A stretch of 64,000 nucleotides of DNA from Aquipseudomonas ullengensis (GCF_014174475.1 NZ_JACJUD010000001.1:62001-126000); one strand, 5' to 3'. Numbered from the stretch's first letter, positions 41,592 to 55,983 are shown. Made by a program: numbers and translations. Notes: a model not told the origin generated them from the letters alone.

Positions 41592-43697
41592 TTAGACACC
41601 CGAAGCCTTGGCTGCAGCAACGTCCTTGATGGACAGCTTGATACGGCCACGGTTGTCGACGTCCAGTACCAGCACTTCAACTTCCTCGCCTTCTTTCAGC
41701 ACGTCGGTGACTTTCTCTACGCGTGCATCGCTGAGCATGGAGATGTGCACCAGGCCGTCTTTGCCCGGCAGGATGTTGACGAACGCGCCGAAGTCGACGA
41801 TGCGCTCAACCTTGCCGACGTAGATCTTGCCGATCTCGGCTTCCGCGGTGATACCCAGTACGCGCTGACGCGCGGCCTCGGCAGCTTCCTTGGTTTCGCC
41901 GAAGATCTTGATCGAGCCGTCGTCTTCGATGTCGATCGAGGCCTTGGTCTCTTCGCAGATACCACGGATGGTCGCGCCACCCTTGCCGATGACGTCGCGG
42001 ATTTTGTCCTGGTCGATCTTCATCGCGATCATGGTCGGGGCGTTAGCCGACAGCTCGGTACGCGACTGGGCAATGACCTGGTTCATCTGGCCGAGGATGT
42101 TCAGGCGCGCTTCCAGGGCCTGGCCCAGGGCGATTTCCATGATCTCTTCGGTGATGCCCTGGATCTTGATGTCCATCTGCAGCGCGGTGACGCCATTGGC
42201 GGTACCGGCAACTTTGAAGTCCATGTCGCCCAGGTGATCTTCGTCACCGAGGATGTCGGTCAGAACAGCGAACTTCTCGCCTTCCTTGACCAGACCCATG
42301 GCGATACCGGCAACCGGCGCCTTCATCGGCACACCTGCGTCCATCAGGGCCAGGGAAGCGCCGCAAACGGAAGCCATCGAGGAAGAGCCGTTGGACTCGG
42401 TGATTTCCGAGACTACGCGGATGGTGTACGGGAACACGTCGGCAGCAGGCAGCATGGCCTGGACCGAACGGCGGGCCAGACGGCCGTGACCGATTTCGCG
42501 ACGGCCAGTGGCGCCCATGCGGCCACATTCACCGACCGAGTACGGCGGGAAGTTGTAGTGCAGCATGAAGGGGTCTTTACGCTCGCCTTCGAGGGTGTCG
42601 AGCAGCTGTGCGTCGCGGGCGGTACCGAGGGTGGCAACGACCAGAGCCTGGGTTTCGCCACGGGTGAACAGGGCCGAACCGTGGGTTTTGTCCAGTACAC
42701 CGACTTCGATGTTCAGGCCGCGTACGGTACGGGTGTCACGGCCATCGATACGCGGTTTGCCGTTGACGATGTTCTCGCGCACGGTGCGGTATTCGATTTC
42801 GCCGAAAGCGTCTTTGACTTCACCGGCGGACGGCTGGCCTTCTTCACCGGAGAACTTGGCGACGACCTGGTCTTTCAGCTCGCCCAGACGACCATAACGC
42901 TCGTGCTTGACGGTGATGGTGTAGGCCTTGGAGATTTCGTCGCCGAACTCGCCACGAATGGCGTTCAGCAGAGCGGTGTTTTCCGGCTTGGCTTTCCAGT
43001 CCCAGGTTGGCTTGGCGGCTTCGGCAGCCAGCTCGGCAACAGCGTTGATCACAACCTGGAATTCGTCGTGGGCGAACAGTACGGCGCCCAGCATCTGGTC
43101 TTCGGTCAGCTCTTTGGCTTCGGATTCAACCATCAGCACGGCGTCTTTGGTACCGGCTACGACCATGTCCAGGCTGGAGGCCTTGAGTTGCTCGTAGGTC
43201 GGGTTCAGCAGGTAGCCGGTTTCCGGGTGGAAGGCCACGCGTGCGGCACCGATCGGGCCGTTGAACGGGATGCCGGAGATCGCCAGGGCAGCCGAGGTAC
43301 CGATCATCGCAGCGATGTCCGGATCGGTCTTCTTGCTGGTGGAGATCACGGTGCAGATGACCTGCACTTCGTTCTGGAAACCTTCCGGGAACAGCGGACG
43401 GATCGGACGATCGATCAGGCGCGAGGTCAGGGTTTCTTTTTCCGAAGGACGCGCTTCGCGCTTGAAGAAACCACCGGGGATCTTGCCCGCGGCGTAGGTT
43501 TTTTCTTGGTAGTGCACGGAGAGCGGGAAGAAGCCTTTGCTTGGGTCGGCAGTTTTGGCGCCGGTTACGGCGACCAGTACAGCAACGTCGTCGTCAACGG
43601 TGACCAGCACTGCGCCGGAGGCTTGACGGGCGATACGGCCAGTCTCGAGGGTAACGGTCGATTGACCGAACTGGAACTTCTTGATTACCGGGTTCAC
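41592..43697 (-). CDS. pnp: Polynucleotide phosphorylase
   Basis: 701 residues. Two RNase PH cores: the first contains [25 protein letters not shown] and the second [16 protein letters not shown] with [19 protein letters not shown] carrying the catalytic aspartates. KH ([19 protein letters not shown]) and S1 ([31 protein letters not shown]) RNA-binding domains end the protein. It degrades RNA 3' to 5' with phosphate and joins the degradosome. It starts with GTG at 43697, supported by AGAAGGA 8 nt upstream and by similarity ([12 protein letters not shown]). rpsO is 231 bp upstream. Confidence 0.95.
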   Translation of the reverse strand: MNPVIKKFQFGQSTVTLETGRIARQASGAVLVTVDDDVAVLVAVTGAKTADPSKGFFPLSVHYQEKTYAAGKIPGGFFKREARPSEKETLTSRLIDRPIRPLFPEGFQNEVQVICTVISTSKKTDPDIAAMIGTSAALAISGIPFNGPIGAARVAFHPETGYLLNPTYEQLKASSLDMVVAGTKDAVLMVESEAKELTEDQMLGAVLFAHDEFQVVINAVAELAAEAAKPTWDWKAKPENTALLNAIRGEFGDEISKAYTITVKHERYGRLGELKDQVVAKFSGEEGQPSAGEVKDAFGEIEYRTVRENIVNGKPRIDGRDTRTVRGLNIEVGVLDKTHGSALFTRGETQALVVATLGTARDAQLLDTLEGERKDPFMLHYNFPPYSVGECGRMGATGRREIGHGRLARRSVQAMLPAADVFPYTIRVVSEITESNGSSSMASVCGASLALMDAGVPMKAPVAGIAMGLVKEGEKFAVLTDILGDEDHLGDMDFKVAGTANGVTALQMDIKIQGITEEIMEIALGQALEARLNILGQMNQVIAQSRTELSANAPTMIAMKIDQDKIRDVIGKGGATIRGICEETKASIDIEDDGSIKIFGETKEAAEAARQRVLGITAEAEIGKIYVGKVERIVDFGAFVNILPGKDGLVHISMLSDARVEKVTDVLKEGEEVEVLVLDVDNRGRIKLSIKDVAAAKASGV

Positions 43698-43848
43698 GGT
43701 GTTTTCCTTCTCTATTGTTGCCTTGGGGAAACTGGTGGAGCGGGGGCTAAGCCCCTGAAAACCTGTTCAGAACCGGGCTCGACAGAACCGGGTTGTGAAC
43801 GGGTTTTAAGCATCTCGCAAGAACCAAAAACAGGTCCTGCAGAAAGCC

Positions 43849-43911
43849 AGAAGCTGGAAGCCCCAAGCCTCGGTCGGTTAACCCGACTGCGACTTATGAC
43901 TTCCAGCTTCT
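43849..43911 (-). other. Long inverted repeat between rpsO and pnp (possible processing hairpin)
   Basis: AGAAGCTGGAAG (43849-43860) and CTTCCAGCTTCT (43900-43911) are 12-bp perfect arms; inside is a smaller dyad GTCGGTTAACCCGAC. The site follows the rpsO stop by 17 bp. In E. coli the same interval holds an rpsO terminator and an RNase III stem that controls pnp by autoregulation. The T-tract here is weak, so processing is as likely as termination. The remaining 150 bp to pnp show GAACCGGG repeats but nothing else I recognise. Confidence 0.5.
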
Positions 43912-43928
43912 CACTTCAGGGGTACGTC

Positions 43929-44198
43929 TTAACGACGCAGACCCAGGCGACCGATCAGGGCGCTGTAACGCGATACGTCTTTACCCTTCAGGTAATCCAG
44001 CAGCTTACGACGCTGGTTAACCATACGGATCAGACCACGACGGGAGTGGTGATCTTTACCGTTGACCTTGAAGTGGCCTTGCAGCTTGTTGATGTTGGCG
44101 GTCAGCAGGGCAACCTGCACTTCCGGGCTACCGGTATCGCCTTCAGCTTGCTTGTAGTCGGTTACGATTTGGGCTTTTTCTTCAACGCTCAGTGCCAT
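43929..44198 (-). CDS. rpsO: 30S ribosomal protein S15
   Basis: 89 residues, exact S15 length: [56 protein letters not shown] and the terminal [12 protein letters not shown]. It binds the central domain of 16S rRNA. It sits between truB and pnp as in most proteobacteria. ATG is preceded by CTAGGAGCCC. Confidence 0.96.
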   Translation of the reverse strand: MALSVEEKAQIVTDYKQAEGDTGSPEVQVALLTANINKLQGHFKVNGKDHHSRRGLIRMVNQRRKLLDYLKGKDVSRYSALIGRLGLRR

Positions 44199-44319
44199 GG
44201 TAATGGGCTCCTAGAGTGAACAGGCCAGGGACTATTCCCTGTATTAAAAAGTGAGGGGTGACCGTGCCTGTTGACAGCCATCCTCATACGCCAGCAAATA
44301 AATCCGCTGACGGTTTCGG

Positions 44320-45237
44320 TCATTCCGACCGAATCAGTCGACGCGGCGCAATGCGCCCGTCTTCGCTCACTTCACCGATACCGATGAAGCGACCATTGTG
44401 ATCCTGTACCCGTACCATGCCGAACTTCGGCGCGTCCGGTGCACGTACCGGCTGACCATGCAGCCAGTAGTAGGAGCTGTGCTCGCTGAACTGCAGCAGG
44501 GGCCAGTGTTCCAGGCCGCTGTCCGACGGCAACAGGAAGCGATCCAGCGCCTCATTGCCACCTTCGGCATGCACCTGCTCCAGCTCTGCCAAGGTCACCG
44601 TCTGCGCCAGGCTGAACGGCCCGGCCTGGGTCCGCCGCAACTCGACGACATGTGCCCCGCAGCCCAGAAGCTGGCCGATATCCTCAACCAGGGTGCGGAT
44701 ATAGGTGCCTTTGCTGCAGCCCACGCTCAGGCGCAGGTGCGTCTGTTCGAGGGCCAGTAATTCCAGGCGCGCAATAGTAACAGAACGCGCCTCGCGCTCC
44801 ACTACTTCGCCAGCGCGGGCCAGCTTGTACAGCGGCTGCCCATCACGCTTGAGGGCCGAGTACATCGGCGGTATCTGACTGATTTCCCCGCGAAAACGCG
44901 GCAGCAGTGCCTCTACGTCATCCCGACCGACGGTCACCTCGCAGCGCTCCAGGACATCGCCCTCAGCATCGCCAGTCGTGGTGGTCACGCCCAGCTGCGC
45001 CACCGTCTCGTAGCCCTTGTCGGCATCCAGCAGATACTGGGAGAACTTGGTCGCCTCGCCGAAGCACAGCGGCAGCACGCCAGTGGCCAGCGGGTCGAGG
45101 CTACCGGTATGCCCGGCCTTCTCGGCATTGAGCAACCAGCGGACTTTCTGCAGCGCGGCGTTGGAGCTGAAACCGAGCGGCTTGTCGAGCAGGATGATGC
45201 CGCTGACATTGCGGCGGATACGTTTGACCTGGGCCAC
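44320..45237 (-). CDS. truB: tRNA pseudouridine-55 synthase
   Basis: 305 residues. Catalytic Asp in [31 protein letters not shown] motif [37 protein letters not shown]. It makes pseudouridine 55 in the T loop of tRNAs. The start codon is GTG (45237), one base past the rbfA stop (TGACGTG), so translation is coupled. Confidence 0.95.
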   Translation of the reverse strand: MAQVKRIRRNVSGIILLDKPLGFSSNAALQKVRWLLNAEKAGHTGSLDPLATGVLPLCFGEATKFSQYLLDADKGYETVAQLGVTTTTGDAEGDVLERCEVTVGRDDVEALLPRFRGEISQIPPMYSALKRDGQPLYKLARAGEVVEREARSVTIARLELLALEQTHLRLSVGCSKGTYIRTLVEDIGQLLGCGAHVVELRRTQAGPFSLAQTVTLAELEQVHAEGGNEALDRFLLPSDSGLEHWPLLQFSEHSSYYWLHGQPVRAPDAPKFGMVRVQDHNGRFIGIGEVSEDGRIAPRRLIRSE

Positions 45238-45238
45238 G

Positions 45239-45616
45239 TCAATCGTCCTGGTGCTTGCTGTCTTCCGTAACGGCGCGCTCGATCAGAGCCGACAGGTGCA
45301 CACCGCGGGAAATGCTTTCGTCATAGTTGAAATGCAGCTGGGGCACACTGCGCAGCTTCATCGCCTTGCCCAACAGCATGCGCAGGAAACCAGCGGCGTC
45401 ATTCAGCACGCGCACGTTCTGACGGATCTTGTCCGGGTCGTTCTCACCCATGACGGTGATGAATATCTTGGCGTGACCGACGTCACGACTGACATCCACC
45501 GCAGTGACGGTGACGAAACCCAGGCGCGGGTCTTTGACTTCACGCGGGATCATCTGCGCCAGCTCACGCTGGATCTGGTCGCCGATACGCTGGGTACGGC
45601 TGTATATCTTTGCCAT
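45239..45616 (-). CDS. rbfA: Ribosome-binding factor A
   Basis: 125 residues with the KH-like RbfA fold: [39 protein letters not shown] and [25 protein letters not shown]. It helps mature the 5' end of 16S rRNA and supports growth in the cold. I start at the ATG at 45616 with GAGGTAAAG upstream; the longer open frame covers the leader only. Confidence 0.95.
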   Translation of the reverse strand: MAKIYSRTQRIGDQIQRELAQMIPREVKDPRLGFVTVTAVDVSRDVGHAKIFITVMGENDPDKIRQNVRVLNDAAGFLRMLLGKAMKLRSVPQLHFNYDESISRGVHLSALIERAVTEDSKHQDD

Positions 45617-45715
45617 TTTCTTTACCTCTCCCGCAGGCTGCGCCTGCGGGTACAAAAGCGGCAAACGCCCGGCCGCGCTATGCGGGGCCGGGCGTTGCGT
45701 GTTGCAGCTCGCTGC

Positions 45716-48220
45716 TTACAGCGTACGAGCCACCTGGACCTTCTCGAACACTTCGATCTTGTCACCGACCTTGACGTCGTTGTAGCTCTTCACGCCGATA
45801 CCGCACTCCATGCCGGAACGCACCTCGGACATGTCGTCCTTGAAGCGACGCAGGGATTCCAGTTCGCCTTCGAAGATCACCACGTCTTCACGCAGTACGC
45901 GGATCGGACGGTTACGGTGCACAACACCTTCAATGACCATACAGCCGGCAACCGCGCCGAACTTCGGCGAGCGGAACACGTCACGCACTTCGGCGATACC
46001 CAGGATGTTCTCGCGAACATCGCTGCCGAGCATGCCGGTAAGGGCTTTCTTGACGTCTTCGATGATGTCGTAGATCACGTTGTAGTAACGCATATCCAGA
46101 CCTTCCTGCTCGACGATCTTGCGCGCACCGGCATCGGCACGCACGTTGAAGCCGAACAGAACAGCATTGGAGGCCAGCGCCAGGTTGGCATCGGACTCGG
46201 TGATACCACCGACGCCGCCACCGACCACACGCACTTGCACTTCTTCGTTACCCAGGCTGCTGAGCGAGCCTTGCAGCGCTTCCAGCGAACCACGGACGTC
46301 GGATTTGAGGACGATGTTGAGCGTCTTCTTCTCTTCCTGGCCCATGTTCTCGAAGATGTTTTCCAGCTTGCCGGCATGTGCACGGGCCAGTTTCACTTCG
46401 CGGAACTTGCCTTGGCGGAACAGCGCAACTTCACGGGCCTTCTTCTCGTCGGCGAGCACGCTCATCTCGTCACCCGCATCCGGGGTGCCGTCCAGGCCGA
46501 GGATCTCGACCGGGATCGATGGGCCTGCTTCTTTGATCGGCTTGCCATTCTCGTCGAGCATGGCGCGGATACGACCGAAGTTCGAACCGACCAGGATCAT
46601 GTCGCCCTGACGCAGCGTACCGTCTTGTACCAGCACGGTGGCCACCGGACCGCGGCCCTTGTCCAGGCGCGACTCGACCACGACACCGCGACCTGGGGCC
46701 GACGGCGTGGCTTTCAGCTCGAGAATCTCGGCTTGCAGCAGAACGGCTTCCAACAGCTCGTCCACACCCGTACCGACTTTCGCCGATACCGACACGAACG
46801 GCGTATCACCGCCCCACTCTTCGGAGGTCACACCGTGTACCGACAGCTCGCTACGGATGCGATCGAGATCGGCGCCCGGCTTGTCGATCTTGTTCACGGC
46901 AACCACCAGCGGAACCCCAGCAGCCTTGGCATGCTGAACCGCTTCAACGGTTTGCGGCATCACGCCGTCGTCCGCTGCAACCACCAAAATCACGATATCG
47001 GTGGCCTTGGCACCACGGGCACGCATCGCGGTAAACGCGGCGTGGCCCGGGGTATCGAGGAAGGTGACCATGCCACGCTCGGTTTCCACGTGGTAGGCAC
47101 CGATGTGCTGGGTGATACCACCGGCTTCGCCGGCAGCGACCTTGGCACGACGGATGTAGTCGAGCAGAGAGGTCTTACCGTGATCAACGTGACCCATTAC
47201 GGTCACGACTGGGGCACGGGAGAACGACTCACCTTCGAACTTCAGCGACTCGGCGAGTTGGTCTTCCAGGGCATTCTCGCTGACCAGCTTGACCTTGTGG
47301 CCCAGCTCCTCGGCGATCAGCTGGGCAGTTTCCTGGTCCAGCACCTGGTTGATGGTCACCGGGGTGCCCATCTTGAACATGAACTTGACGACTTCAGCGC
47401 CTTTAACCGACATCTGCGCAGCCAGGTCGGCCACGGTGATGGTTTCACCAATCGATACGTCGCGCACTACAGGTCCTGTCGGGCTCTGGAACCCGTGCTG
47501 GTTACGCTTCTTCAGCTTGCCCTTGCCACGGCCACCACGACGGAAGCTGTCGGACTCTTCGTCGATGGTGCGCGGTGCAACACGCGGAGCAGGAGCCTTT
47601 TCCTTGACGGTCGGGCGATGCTGGGTGGTTTTGCGATCCCCACCACGACGATCGGCATCGTCGTTGCGCGCTTTTTCTGGGCGACGCGGTTCTTCTTTCT
47701 TGCGATCCACAGCAGCCGGGTCAATCGCGGCAACGCTGTCCAGCGGCGCCGCGACAGGCGCGACCGGAGCCGAAGCCACGGCATCAGCCGGAGCAGCAGC
47801 AACTTCCGGCTGCTTGCTGGCCTCTTGCGCGGCACGCTGACGCGCGGCCTCTTCGGCTTTCACGCGAGCGGCCTCGTCGGCTACGCGCTGCTCTTCAAGC
47901 TCGCGCTGCTTCTCGGCTTCGATCTCGTCAGGGCTGCGCTTGACGTAGGTTTTCTTCTTACGCACTTCCACGCTGATGGTCTTGCTACCAGCGACTTTCA
48001 GGGTGGTAGTGGTTTTGCGTTGCAAGGTGATCTTGCGCGGCTCTTCCAGTTTCTCGCCGTGGCTGCTCTTGAGGTGGGCAAGCAAGGCTTGCTTCTCATT
48101 GTCGGTCACAACTTGCTCGGCACTGGTGTGCGGCAGACCCGCCTCACGCATCTGCTGCAGCAGGCGCTCTACCGGTGTGTCGACCACTTGGGCCAGTTCT
48201 TTCACCGTGACTTGCGTCAT
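45716..48220 (-). CDS. infB: Translation initiation factor IF-2
   Basis: 834 residues. Two small N-terminal IF2N modules (about 1-50 and 230-280, [20 protein letters not shown]) flank a charged Lys/Glu/Arg/Ala linker. The GTPase core has G1 [10 protein letters not shown]3 DTPGHAAF, G4 NKIDKPGA and G5 SAK. Domains II-IV, with the C-terminal fMet-tRNA site, end in EKVQVARTL. It brings fMet-tRNA to the 30S subunit; its partner tRNAfMet is encoded upstream in the same run. It lies 26 bp after nusA. Confidence 0.96.
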   Translation of the reverse strand: MTQVTVKELAQVVDTPVERLLQQMREAGLPHTSAEQVVTDNEKQALLAHLKSSHGEKLEEPRKITLQRKTTTTLKVAGSKTISVEVRKKKTYVKRSPDEIEAEKQRELEEQRVADEAARVKAEEAARQRAAQEASKQPEVAAAPADAVASAPVAPVAAPLDSVAAIDPAAVDRKKEEPRRPEKARNDDADRRGGDRKTTQHRPTVKEKAPAPRVAPRTIDEESDSFRRGGRGKGKLKKRNQHGFQSPTGPVVRDVSIGETITVADLAAQMSVKGAEVVKFMFKMGTPVTINQVLDQETAQLIAEELGHKVKLVSENALEDQLAESLKFEGESFSRAPVVTVMGHVDHGKTSLLDYIRRAKVAAGEAGGITQHIGAYHVETERGMVTFLDTPGHAAFTAMRARGAKATDIVILVVAADDGVMPQTVEAVQHAKAAGVPLVVAVNKIDKPGADLDRIRSELSVHGVTSEEWGGDTPFVSVSAKVGTGVDELLEAVLLQAEILELKATPSAPGRGVVVESRLDKGRGPVATVLVQDGTLRQGDMILVGSNFGRIRAMLDENGKPIKEAGPSIPVEILGLDGTPDAGDEMSVLADEKKAREVALFRQGKFREVKLARAHAGKLENIFENMGQEEKKTLNIVLKSDVRGSLEALQGSLSSLGNEEVQVRVVGGGVGGITESDANLALASNAVLFGFNVRADAGARKIVEQEGLDMRYYNVIYDIIEDVKKALTGMLGSDVRENILGIAEVRDVFRSPKFGAVAGCMVIEGVVHRNRPIRVLREDVVIFEGELESLRRFKDDMSEVRSGMECGIGVKSYNDVKVGDKIEVFEKVQVARTL

Positions 48221-48246
48221 GCACTTCTCTCCTCAGGCCGTAAAAC

Positions 48247-49728
48247 TTACTCGAACCAATGGGCTCGGGCGGCCATGATCAGCTTGCCGGCACGCTCTTG
48301 GTCGATGCCGTCGATGTCGAGCAAGTCGTCGATCGACTGCTCGGCCAGGTCTTCGCGGGTGATTACGCCGCGGACCGCCAGTTCTTGCGCCAGGTTCTTG
48401 TCCATGCCTTCCAGGGACACCAGGTCCTCGGCAGGCTGGGCATCGGCCAGCTTTTCTTCGTTGGCGATGGCCTTGGTCAGCAGACGATCTTTGGCACGAG
48501 CACGCAGCTCGTTGACGATGTCTTCGTCAAAACCATCGATGCTGAGCATCTCTTCCATCGGTACGTAGGCGATCTCTTCCAGGCTGGTGAAGCCCTCTTC
48601 GACCAGCACCTGGGCCAGCTCTTCGTCGACTTCCAGCTCGTCGATGAAGTTCTGCAGGATGTCGCCGGTCTCGGCTTGCTGCTTGGCCTGGATGTCAGCT
48701 TCGGTCATCACGTTGAGCGTCCAACCGGTCAGCTGACTGGCCAGGCGCACGTTCTGGCCGCCACGACCAATGGCCTGAGCCAGGTTGTCTTCGCCAACAG
48801 CGATGTCCATGGCGTGGGCATCTTCGTCAACGATGATGGCCGCTACTTCAGCCGGTGCCATGGCGTTGATCACGAACTGCGCGACGTTGTCGTCCCACAG
48901 CACGATGTCGACACGCTCGCCACCCAGCTCGCCAGAAACAGCCTGAACGCGCGAGCCACGCATGCCGATGCAAGCACCTTGCGGGTCGATACGCTTGTCC
49001 TTGGAGCGGACCGCGATCTTGGCGCGTGAACCCGGGTCACGGGAGGCTGCCATTACTTCGATCAGCTCTTCAGCGATCTCCGGCACTTCGATGCGGAACA
49101 ACTCGATCAGCATCTGCGGCGCGGTGCGCGACAGAATCAGCTGCGGACCGCGGTTCTCGGTGCGAATTTCCTTGAGCAGGGCACGCAGACGAGCGCCGAC
49201 GCGGAAGGTTTCACGCGGGATGATGTCTTCGCGGGCCAGCAAGGCTTCGGCGTTGTTGCCCAGATCGACGATCACGCTGTCGCGGGTGACCTTCTTCACG
49301 GTGCCGGAGATGATCTCGCCAACACGCTCGCGGTAGGCATCGACCACCTGGGCGCGTTCGGCTTCGCGAACTTTCTGCACAATGACCTGCTTGGCAGTCT
49401 GTGCAGCAATGCGACCGAACTCGATGGACTCGACTTTCTCTTCAATAATGTCGCCGATCTTGGCGCCCGGCTGTTGTGCCTGGGCCTCTTCCAAGGTCAG
49501 TTGCGCCGCCGGAATTTCATGGTCGGCATCGTCGACCACGGTCCAGCAACGGAAGGTTTCGTAGTTACCGGTGTGGCGGTTGATTTCCACACGCAGTTCG
49601 ACCTCATCGTCAAAACGCTTCTTGGTCGCAGTCGCCAGCGCCAGCTCCAGCGCCTCGAAAATTACACCGGCCGGCACACCCTTTTCGTTGGATACCGACT
49701 CTACAACCAGCAGTACTTCTTTACTCAT
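48247..49728 (-). CDS. nusA: Transcription termination/antitermination factor NusA
   Basis: 493 residues: N-terminal RNA polymerase-binding domain ([21 protein letters not shown]), S1 ([25 protein letters not shown]), two KH domains ([38 protein letters not shown]) and two C-terminal acidic repeats ([35 protein letters not shown]). It governs pausing and termination. The ATG at 49728 is chosen by similarity; the longer frame is leader. 68 bp separate it from rimP. Confidence 0.96.
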   Translation of the reverse strand: MSKEVLLVVESVSNEKGVPAGVIFEALELALATATKKRFDDEVELRVEINRHTGNYETFRCWTVVDDADHEIPAAQLTLEEAQAQQPGAKIGDIIEEKVESIEFGRIAAQTAKQVIVQKVREAERAQVVDAYRERVGEIISGTVKKVTRDSVIVDLGNNAEALLAREDIIPRETFRVGARLRALLKEIRTENRGPQLILSRTAPQMLIELFRIEVPEIAEELIEVMAASRDPGSRAKIAVRSKDKRIDPQGACIGMRGSRVQAVSGELGGERVDIVLWDDNVAQFVINAMAPAEVAAIIVDEDAHAMDIAVGEDNLAQAIGRGGQNVRLASQLTGWTLNVMTEADIQAKQQAETGDILQNFIDELEVDEELAQVLVEEGFTSLEEIAYVPMEEMLSIDGFDEDIVNELRARAKDRLLTKAIANEEKLADAQPAEDLVSLEGMDKNLAQELAVRGVITREDLAEQSIDDLLDIDGIDQERAGKLIMAARAHWFE

Positions 49729-49796
49729 CGTACGCCTCGTCTCTCGCAATCCATTGGATCCTGCGCAATCCGCACAGCTCTCGCGGGATCCGCGTC

Positions 49797-50255
49797 TCAA
49801 TCAAACCGGGGAATAACGTTGGCCTTGTCGATCTGATCGATCGGCAACAGGAATTCGTGGTCATCCACCAGCACCACCACGTCCTGCTCCTCCACACCGC
49901 GGAGAAGGCCCTGAAAGTTGCGCCGTCCTTCGAAAGGCGAACGCAGCTTGATCTTCACTTGTTCGCCAACATGCTTGGCGAAGTGTTCGAGGGTGAACAG
50001 CGGCCGGTCCATGCCGGGAGAAGACACCTCAAGGGTGTATTCGCTGCTGATCGGATCCTCGACATCCAGCACACCGCTGATCTGACGACTGACTTTTTCA
50101 CAGTCTTCCACCAGGATGCCGTTAGCGTGATCGATATAAATACGCAGCAGCGAATGCCGCCCCTGGGATATGAATTCCAGGCCCCAGCACTCGTAGCCGA
50201 GAGACTCGACCACCGGAGCCAGCAGGTCCTGCAACTGTTCTAGCTTGCTCGACAC
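49797..50255 (-). CDS. rimP: Ribosome maturation factor RimP
   Basis: 152 residues with the RimP pattern: [65 protein letters not shown]. It assists 30S subunit assembly. The start is GTG at 50255 (V-S-S-K-L-E-Q), supported by GGAGGG six nt upstream and the usual family length of about 150. The ATG-started longer frames extend into the tRNA terminator region. Confidence 0.93.
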   Translation of the reverse strand: MSSKLEQLQDLLAPVVESLGYECWGLEFISQGRHSLLRIYIDHANGILVEDCEKVSRQISGVLDVEDPISSEYTLEVSSPGMDRPLFTLEHFAKHVGEQVKIKLRSPFEGRRNFQGLLRGVEEQDVVVLVDDHEFLLPIDQIDKANVIPRFD

Positions 50256-50354
50256 CCGAAGCCCTCCGCGCATGCCGTAGAAATAAAAAATGGGCGAAAC
50301 GCCCATCCATCGTGCCACCTAGCCACAAGGCCGGCGGCGGACTGTCCAGCTAAC

Positions 50355-50377
50355 AAAAAGCCCCTGAAAAGGGGCTT
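50355..50377 (-). terminator. Terminator between tRNAfMet and rimP
   Basis: On the minus strand AAGCCCCT, loop TTTC, AGGGGCTT followed by five T. It ends or attenuates the tRNA transcript before rimP. Confidence 0.85.
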
Positions 50378-50386
50378 ATCTACTAC

Positions 50387-50463
<77 letters not shown>

Positions 50464-50525
50464 TCAAAGCTGGGCGAAGAGTATACGGTCGTTACCCCGA
50501 AGGGTCAACCGAACCCCCACGAACA

Positions 50526-50552
50526 GCAAGGCCCGCACAGAGCGGGCCTTGC
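50526..50552 (-). terminator. Hairpin downstream of tRNA-Leu
   Basis: GCAAGGCCCGC and GCGGGCCTTGC are 11-bp perfect arms with a 5-nt loop. The T-tract is poor, so it may be a weak terminator or a processing stem between the two tRNAs. Confidence 0.6.
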
Positions 50553-50558
50553 TGAATA

Positions 50559-50644
50559 TGGTACCGAGGAGGGGACTCGAACCCCTACAGCCTATGGCCA
50601 CTACCACCTCAAGGTAGCGTGTCTACCAATTCCACCACCTCGGC
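50559..50644 (-). tRNA. tRNA-Leu (GAG)
   Basis: 86 nt including CCA. It starts GCCGAGGTGGTGGAATTGGT, has the anticodon loop CTTGAGG (GAG), a long variable arm (GGTAGTGGCCATAGGCTGT region) and the T arm GGGGTTCGAGTCCCC. It lies 11 bp after secG, a conserved secG-leuU arrangement. Confidence 0.95.
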
Positions 50645-50655
50645 AAAAACGGGTA

Positions 50656-51036
50656 TTACTTCTGCTCTGGAGCCTGAGGTACGCCGGACTGATCGCCCGC
50701 CGCTTTTGGCTCTTCGAGCACCGGAACATCGCTGACCGGTTTGTTTTGCTCTACTTCAAGCACCGCCGGATCCGGCAAACCTACTTGAGTCAGATTATCA
50801 GCTTTTTCTTTAGCAAAGAACGCTAAGCCCAAGCTGGTAATGAAAAAAGCCGCGGCAAGTATAGCAGTAAAGCGACTCAGAAAGGTAGCAGAACCTTGGC
50901 TACCGAATACGGTGCCCGAGGCGCCCGCACCGAAAGAAGCACCCGCATCAGCACCCTTGCCCTGCTGCAGCAATACCAGTGCAACCACACCAAGCGCACC
51001 CAGCAAATGGACAACAACTACGACTGTTTCCAACAT
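50656..51036 (-). CDS. secG: Preprotein translocase subunit SecG
   Basis: 126 residues. Two membrane helices ([48 protein letters not shown]) flank [21 protein letters not shown], the SecG signature. A Pro/Glu/Lys-rich tail ends in PQAPEQK. It assists SecYE in export. It starts 3 bp after tpiA. Confidence 0.95.
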   Translation of the reverse strand: MLETVVVVVHLLGALGVVALVLLQQGKGADAGASFGAGASGTVFGSQGSATFLSRFTAILAAAFFITSLGLAFFAKEKADNLTQVGLPDPAVLEVEQNKPVSDVPVLEEPKAAGDQSGVPQAPEQK

Positions 51037-51039
51037 TTC

Positions 51040-51795
51040 TCAGTTTCCTGCTGCGCGACAGATCGCGCCAAACTCATCCGCATTCAGAGAGGCTCCACCA
51101 ATGAGCCCCCCATCGATGTCCGGCATCCCGAACAATTCGGCAGCATTCGCAGCTTTCACGCTGCCGCCGTACAAAATCCTTACACCGCGCGCTACATCAG
51201 CACTCTCTGCAGCCAACTGCGCACGAATAGCAGCGTGCACTTCTTGCGCCTCCTGCGGCGACGCAGTCAATCCAGTACCTATCGCCCAGACCGGTTCATA
51301 TGCCACAACCGCTTGCGCAAAAGCACCCACACCCAACTCTTCGATCACACTACCCAGCTGCCCAGCAACAACCTCAAGGGTCTTGCCCGCCTGGCGCTGC
51401 TCCAGCGTCTCACCAATGCAGAGTACCGGAATCAGCCCGCAGGACTGCGCAGCAGCGAACTTGCGACTAAGCAACTCGTCACGCTCACCCAGAATCAAGC
51501 GACGCTCAGAATGCCCAACCAACACCAGCGCACAACCGGCATCAGCCAACTGACTGGGAGCAACCTCCCCCGTCAAAGCACCCTGCATCGGCTCAACCGC
51601 GCAATTCTGAGCACCGACAGCAATCGACTTGCCATCCAGCCCCTGAATCACCTGATTGATGTATAGGCATGGCGGCATGACCGCCACCTCGACACTGCTC
51701 GGCAATGCCAGATGACGTAGGCCTCTAATCAGCTCTGCGACGCTGGCGCGGGTACCGTGCATTTTCCAGTTACCAGCTACCAAGGGGCGACGCAT
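51040..51795 (-). CDS. tpiA: Triosephosphate isomerase
   Basis: 251 residues. GNWKMHG at the start with catalytic Lys; VLVGHSERR with the His electrophile; [16 protein letters not shown] with the Glu base; [14 protein letters not shown] phosphate-binding loop. It interconverts DHAP and glyceraldehyde-3-phosphate. It lies between glmM (65 bp) and secG (3 bp). Confidence 0.95.
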   Translation of the reverse strand: MRRPLVAGNWKMHGTRASVAELIRGLRHLALPSSVEVAVMPPCLYINQVIQGLDGKSIAVGAQNCAVEPMQGALTGEVAPSQLADAGCALVLVGHSERRLILGERDELLSRKFAAAQSCGLIPVLCIGETLEQRQAGKTLEVVAGQLGSVIEELGVGAFAQAVVAYEPVWAIGTGLTASPQEAQEVHAAIRAQLAAESADVARGVRILYGGSVKAANAAELFGMPDIDGGLIGGASLNADEFGAICRAAGN

Positions 51796-51860
51796 GCCAG
51801 ACCTCGTCGATCAAAGTGGGCGCAGATGTTACCCAAGACATTATTCACTGGCAAGCCGAA

Positions 51861-53198
51861 TCAGGCGCAAACTTCAGTGACCACTTTAGCCAACTCCTCG
51901 GCATAACCGCGGACCTGCGCCTCGTCATCCCCCTCAACCATCACGCGCACCAACGGCTCGGTGCCGGACTTGCGCAATAGCACGCGACCACGGCCCGCCA
52001 TACGCTCGGTTACGCGAGCACAGGCATCTATAACCGCCGGATGTTCGACAGGATCGACACCACCCGCAAAGCGCACATTGATCAGAACCTGCGGGCACTT
52101 GCGCAACGCCTGCCGAGCCTGCGCCAGGGTCTGCTCACCACGCTTGAGCGCCATCAATACCTGCAGCGCAGCAATGATTGCATCCCCCGTGGTGGTGTGC
52201 TGACAACAAACCAGATGACCGGAGTTCTCGCCACCCAACTGCCAGTCACGCTCACTCAGCTCAGCCATGACGTACCGATCACCAACCTTGGCGCGCACAA
52301 ATGGGATCCCCAACTCGGCCAACCCCAACTCCAAGCCTAGGTTGCTCATCAGGGTTCCGACCACACCGCCGTGCAACTTGCCGCGCGATTGCAGATCACG
52401 GGCAATGATGTAGAGCAGCTCATCACCATCAACTACCGCACCGGTATGGTCGATCATCAGCACACGATCGCCATCACCATCGAAGGCAACACCAAGATCG
52501 GCCTGCTGGGCCAGCACTTCCGCCTGCAGCGACTCGACATGAGTCGAGCCACAGTTGTCATTGATGTTCAGCCCATTGGGCTGTGCCGACAGAACTGAAA
52601 CCTGAGCACCCAACTCACGAAATACACTCGGCGCCACTTTATAAGCCGCGCCATGAGCACAATCGATCACCAGTTTCAGCCCGGCAAAGCTGGTGCTGCT
52701 CGGCACACTGCTTTTACAGAATTCAATGTAGCGGCCGGCCGCATCATTGATCCGCGAGACCTTGCCCAGCTGCGAGGAATCGACCACCGTCATCGGCTGA
52801 TCGAGCAACTCCTCGATCATCAGCTCCACTTCGTCCGGCAATTTGGTGCCTTTACCAGAAAAGAACTTGAAGCCGTTGTCGTAATGCGGATTGTGCGAGG
52901 CGCTAATGACAATACCTGCCTCCGCCTGAAAGGTTCGGGTCAGGTAGGCAATCGCCGGCGTAGGCATCGGCCCGAGCAGCATCACATCGGCACCCGCCGC
53001 AACCAGCCCAGCCTCCAGGGCCGACTCGAACATATAGCCGGAAATCCGCGTGTCCTTGCCGATCAAAATGCGGCACTTTCCCTGCTTGCGAAAGGCCATG
53101 CCCGCCGCCCAGCCCAACTTGAGAATAAAGTCAGGAGTGATCGGGAACTGACCAACAAGGCCGCGAATACCATCAGTGCCGAAATATTTTCTGCTCAT
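51861..53198 (-). CDS. glmM: Phosphoglucosamine mutase
   Basis: 445 residues. [21 protein letters not shown] start, phosphoserine loop in [12 protein letters not shown], metal loop [11 protein letters not shown], sugar loop GGENSGHLV and phosphate site [17 protein letters not shown]. It converts glucosamine-6-phosphate to glucosamine-1-phosphate for peptidoglycan and LPS. It follows folP by 17 bp, the usual ftsH-folP-glmM order. Confidence 0.95.
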   Translation of the reverse strand: MSRKYFGTDGIRGLVGQFPITPDFILKLGWAAGMAFRKQGKCRILIGKDTRISGYMFESALEAGLVAAGADVMLLGPMPTPAIAYLTRTFQAEAGIVISASHNPHYDNGFKFFSGKGTKLPDEVELMIEELLDQPMTVVDSSQLGKVSRINDAAGRYIEFCKSSVPSSTSFAGLKLVIDCAHGAAYKVAPSVFRELGAQVSVLSAQPNGLNINDNCGSTHVESLQAEVLAQQADLGVAFDGDGDRVLMIDHTGAVVDGDELLYIIARDLQSRGKLHGGVVGTLMSNLGLELGLAELGIPFVRAKVGDRYVMAELSERDWQLGGENSGHLVCCQHTTTGDAIIAALQVLMALKRGEQTLAQARQALRKCPQVLINVRFAGGVDPVEHPAVIDACARVTERMAGRGRVLLRKSGTEPLVRVMVEGDDEAQVRGYAEELAKVVTEVCA

Positions 53199-53215
53199 GG
53201 GAACTCCAAACTTTC

Positions 53216-54067
53216 TTATTCTGCGGCGTTCACGGCAGCGATCATGCGCACCGCATCAACAGTTTCCGCCACGTCATGCACCCGCAGTATGCACGCACCC
53301 TTGGCAACAGCCAGCGCAGCCAGCGCCAGACCACCAGACAAACGCTCACCCACCTCACGCTGCAGCACCTGGCCGATCATGCTTTTGCGTGACACCCCGA
53401 CAAGCAGAGGGCGCCCCAGCTCCAACAAAGCATCCAGATGCTTGAACAGGCTCAGGTTATGTTCCAGCGTCTTGGCAAAACCGAATCCAGGATCAAGCAG
53501 CAACCGCTCGACAGCAATTCCAGCCTGAGCACAGGCAGCCATACGCTGCCCGAGAAAATCCGCCACCTCAGCAACTACATCGCGATAAACAGGATCCCGC
53601 TGCATGGTTCCCGGCTCGCCCAGCATGTGCATCAAGCACACCGGCAAGCCCGTCTCGGCCGCCGCCTGCAATGCACCTTCGCGCTGCAGGGAACGCACAT
53701 CATTGATCAACCCTCCACCAAGACGAGCACCCTCACGCATGACAGCAGGCGTCGAAGTATCCAGGGAAATAATCACATCGAGTTCAGCAGCAATCGCCTC
53801 AACGACCGGAGCGACGCGATCGAGCTCTTCCTGAGGAGAAACCGACTGAGCACCCGGACGAGTCGATTCGCCACCCACATCGATCAGGGTAGCGCCAGCC
53901 GCCAACATCTCAGCAGCATGGCGCACCGCCTGATCGCGGACAGCAAAGCGACCGCCATCGGAAAACGAATCAGGAGTGACATTCAGAATACCCATCACAT
54001 GCGGACGGGAAAGATCGAGAACCCGACTGCCACATGGCAGCCGGGCTGGGTATTGCGGGGAAATCAT
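53216..54067 (-). CDS. folP: Dihydropteroate synthase
   Basis: 283 residues. [18 protein letters not shown] and [18 protein letters not shown] are the two pterin-binding signatures; [23 protein letters not shown] and GVSRKSMIG hold the sulfonamide-sensitive region. It condenses hydroxymethyl-dihydropterin diphosphate (made by FolK) with p-aminobenzoate. It starts 8 bp after ftsH. Confidence 0.95.
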   Translation of the reverse strand: MISPQYPARLPCGSRVLDLSRPHVMGILNVTPDSFSDGGRFAVRDQAVRHAAEMLAAGATLIDVGGESTRPGAQSVSPQEELDRVAPVVEAIAAELDVIISLDTSTPAVMREGARLGGGLINDVRSLQREGALQAAAETGLPVCLMHMLGEPGTMQRDPVYRDVVAEVADFLGQRMAACAQAGIAVERLLLDPGFGFAKTLEHNLSLFKHLDALLELGRPLLVGVSRKSMIGQVLQREVGERLSGGLALAALAVAKGACILRVHDVAETVDAVRMIAAVNAAE

Positions 54068-54075
54068 GTGCGACC

Positions 54076-55983
<1,908 letters not shown>

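Noticed and set aside
45017..48568. 1183-codon open frame opposite infB and rbfA
   Set aside because: It spans several genuine minus-strand genes and has no family features.
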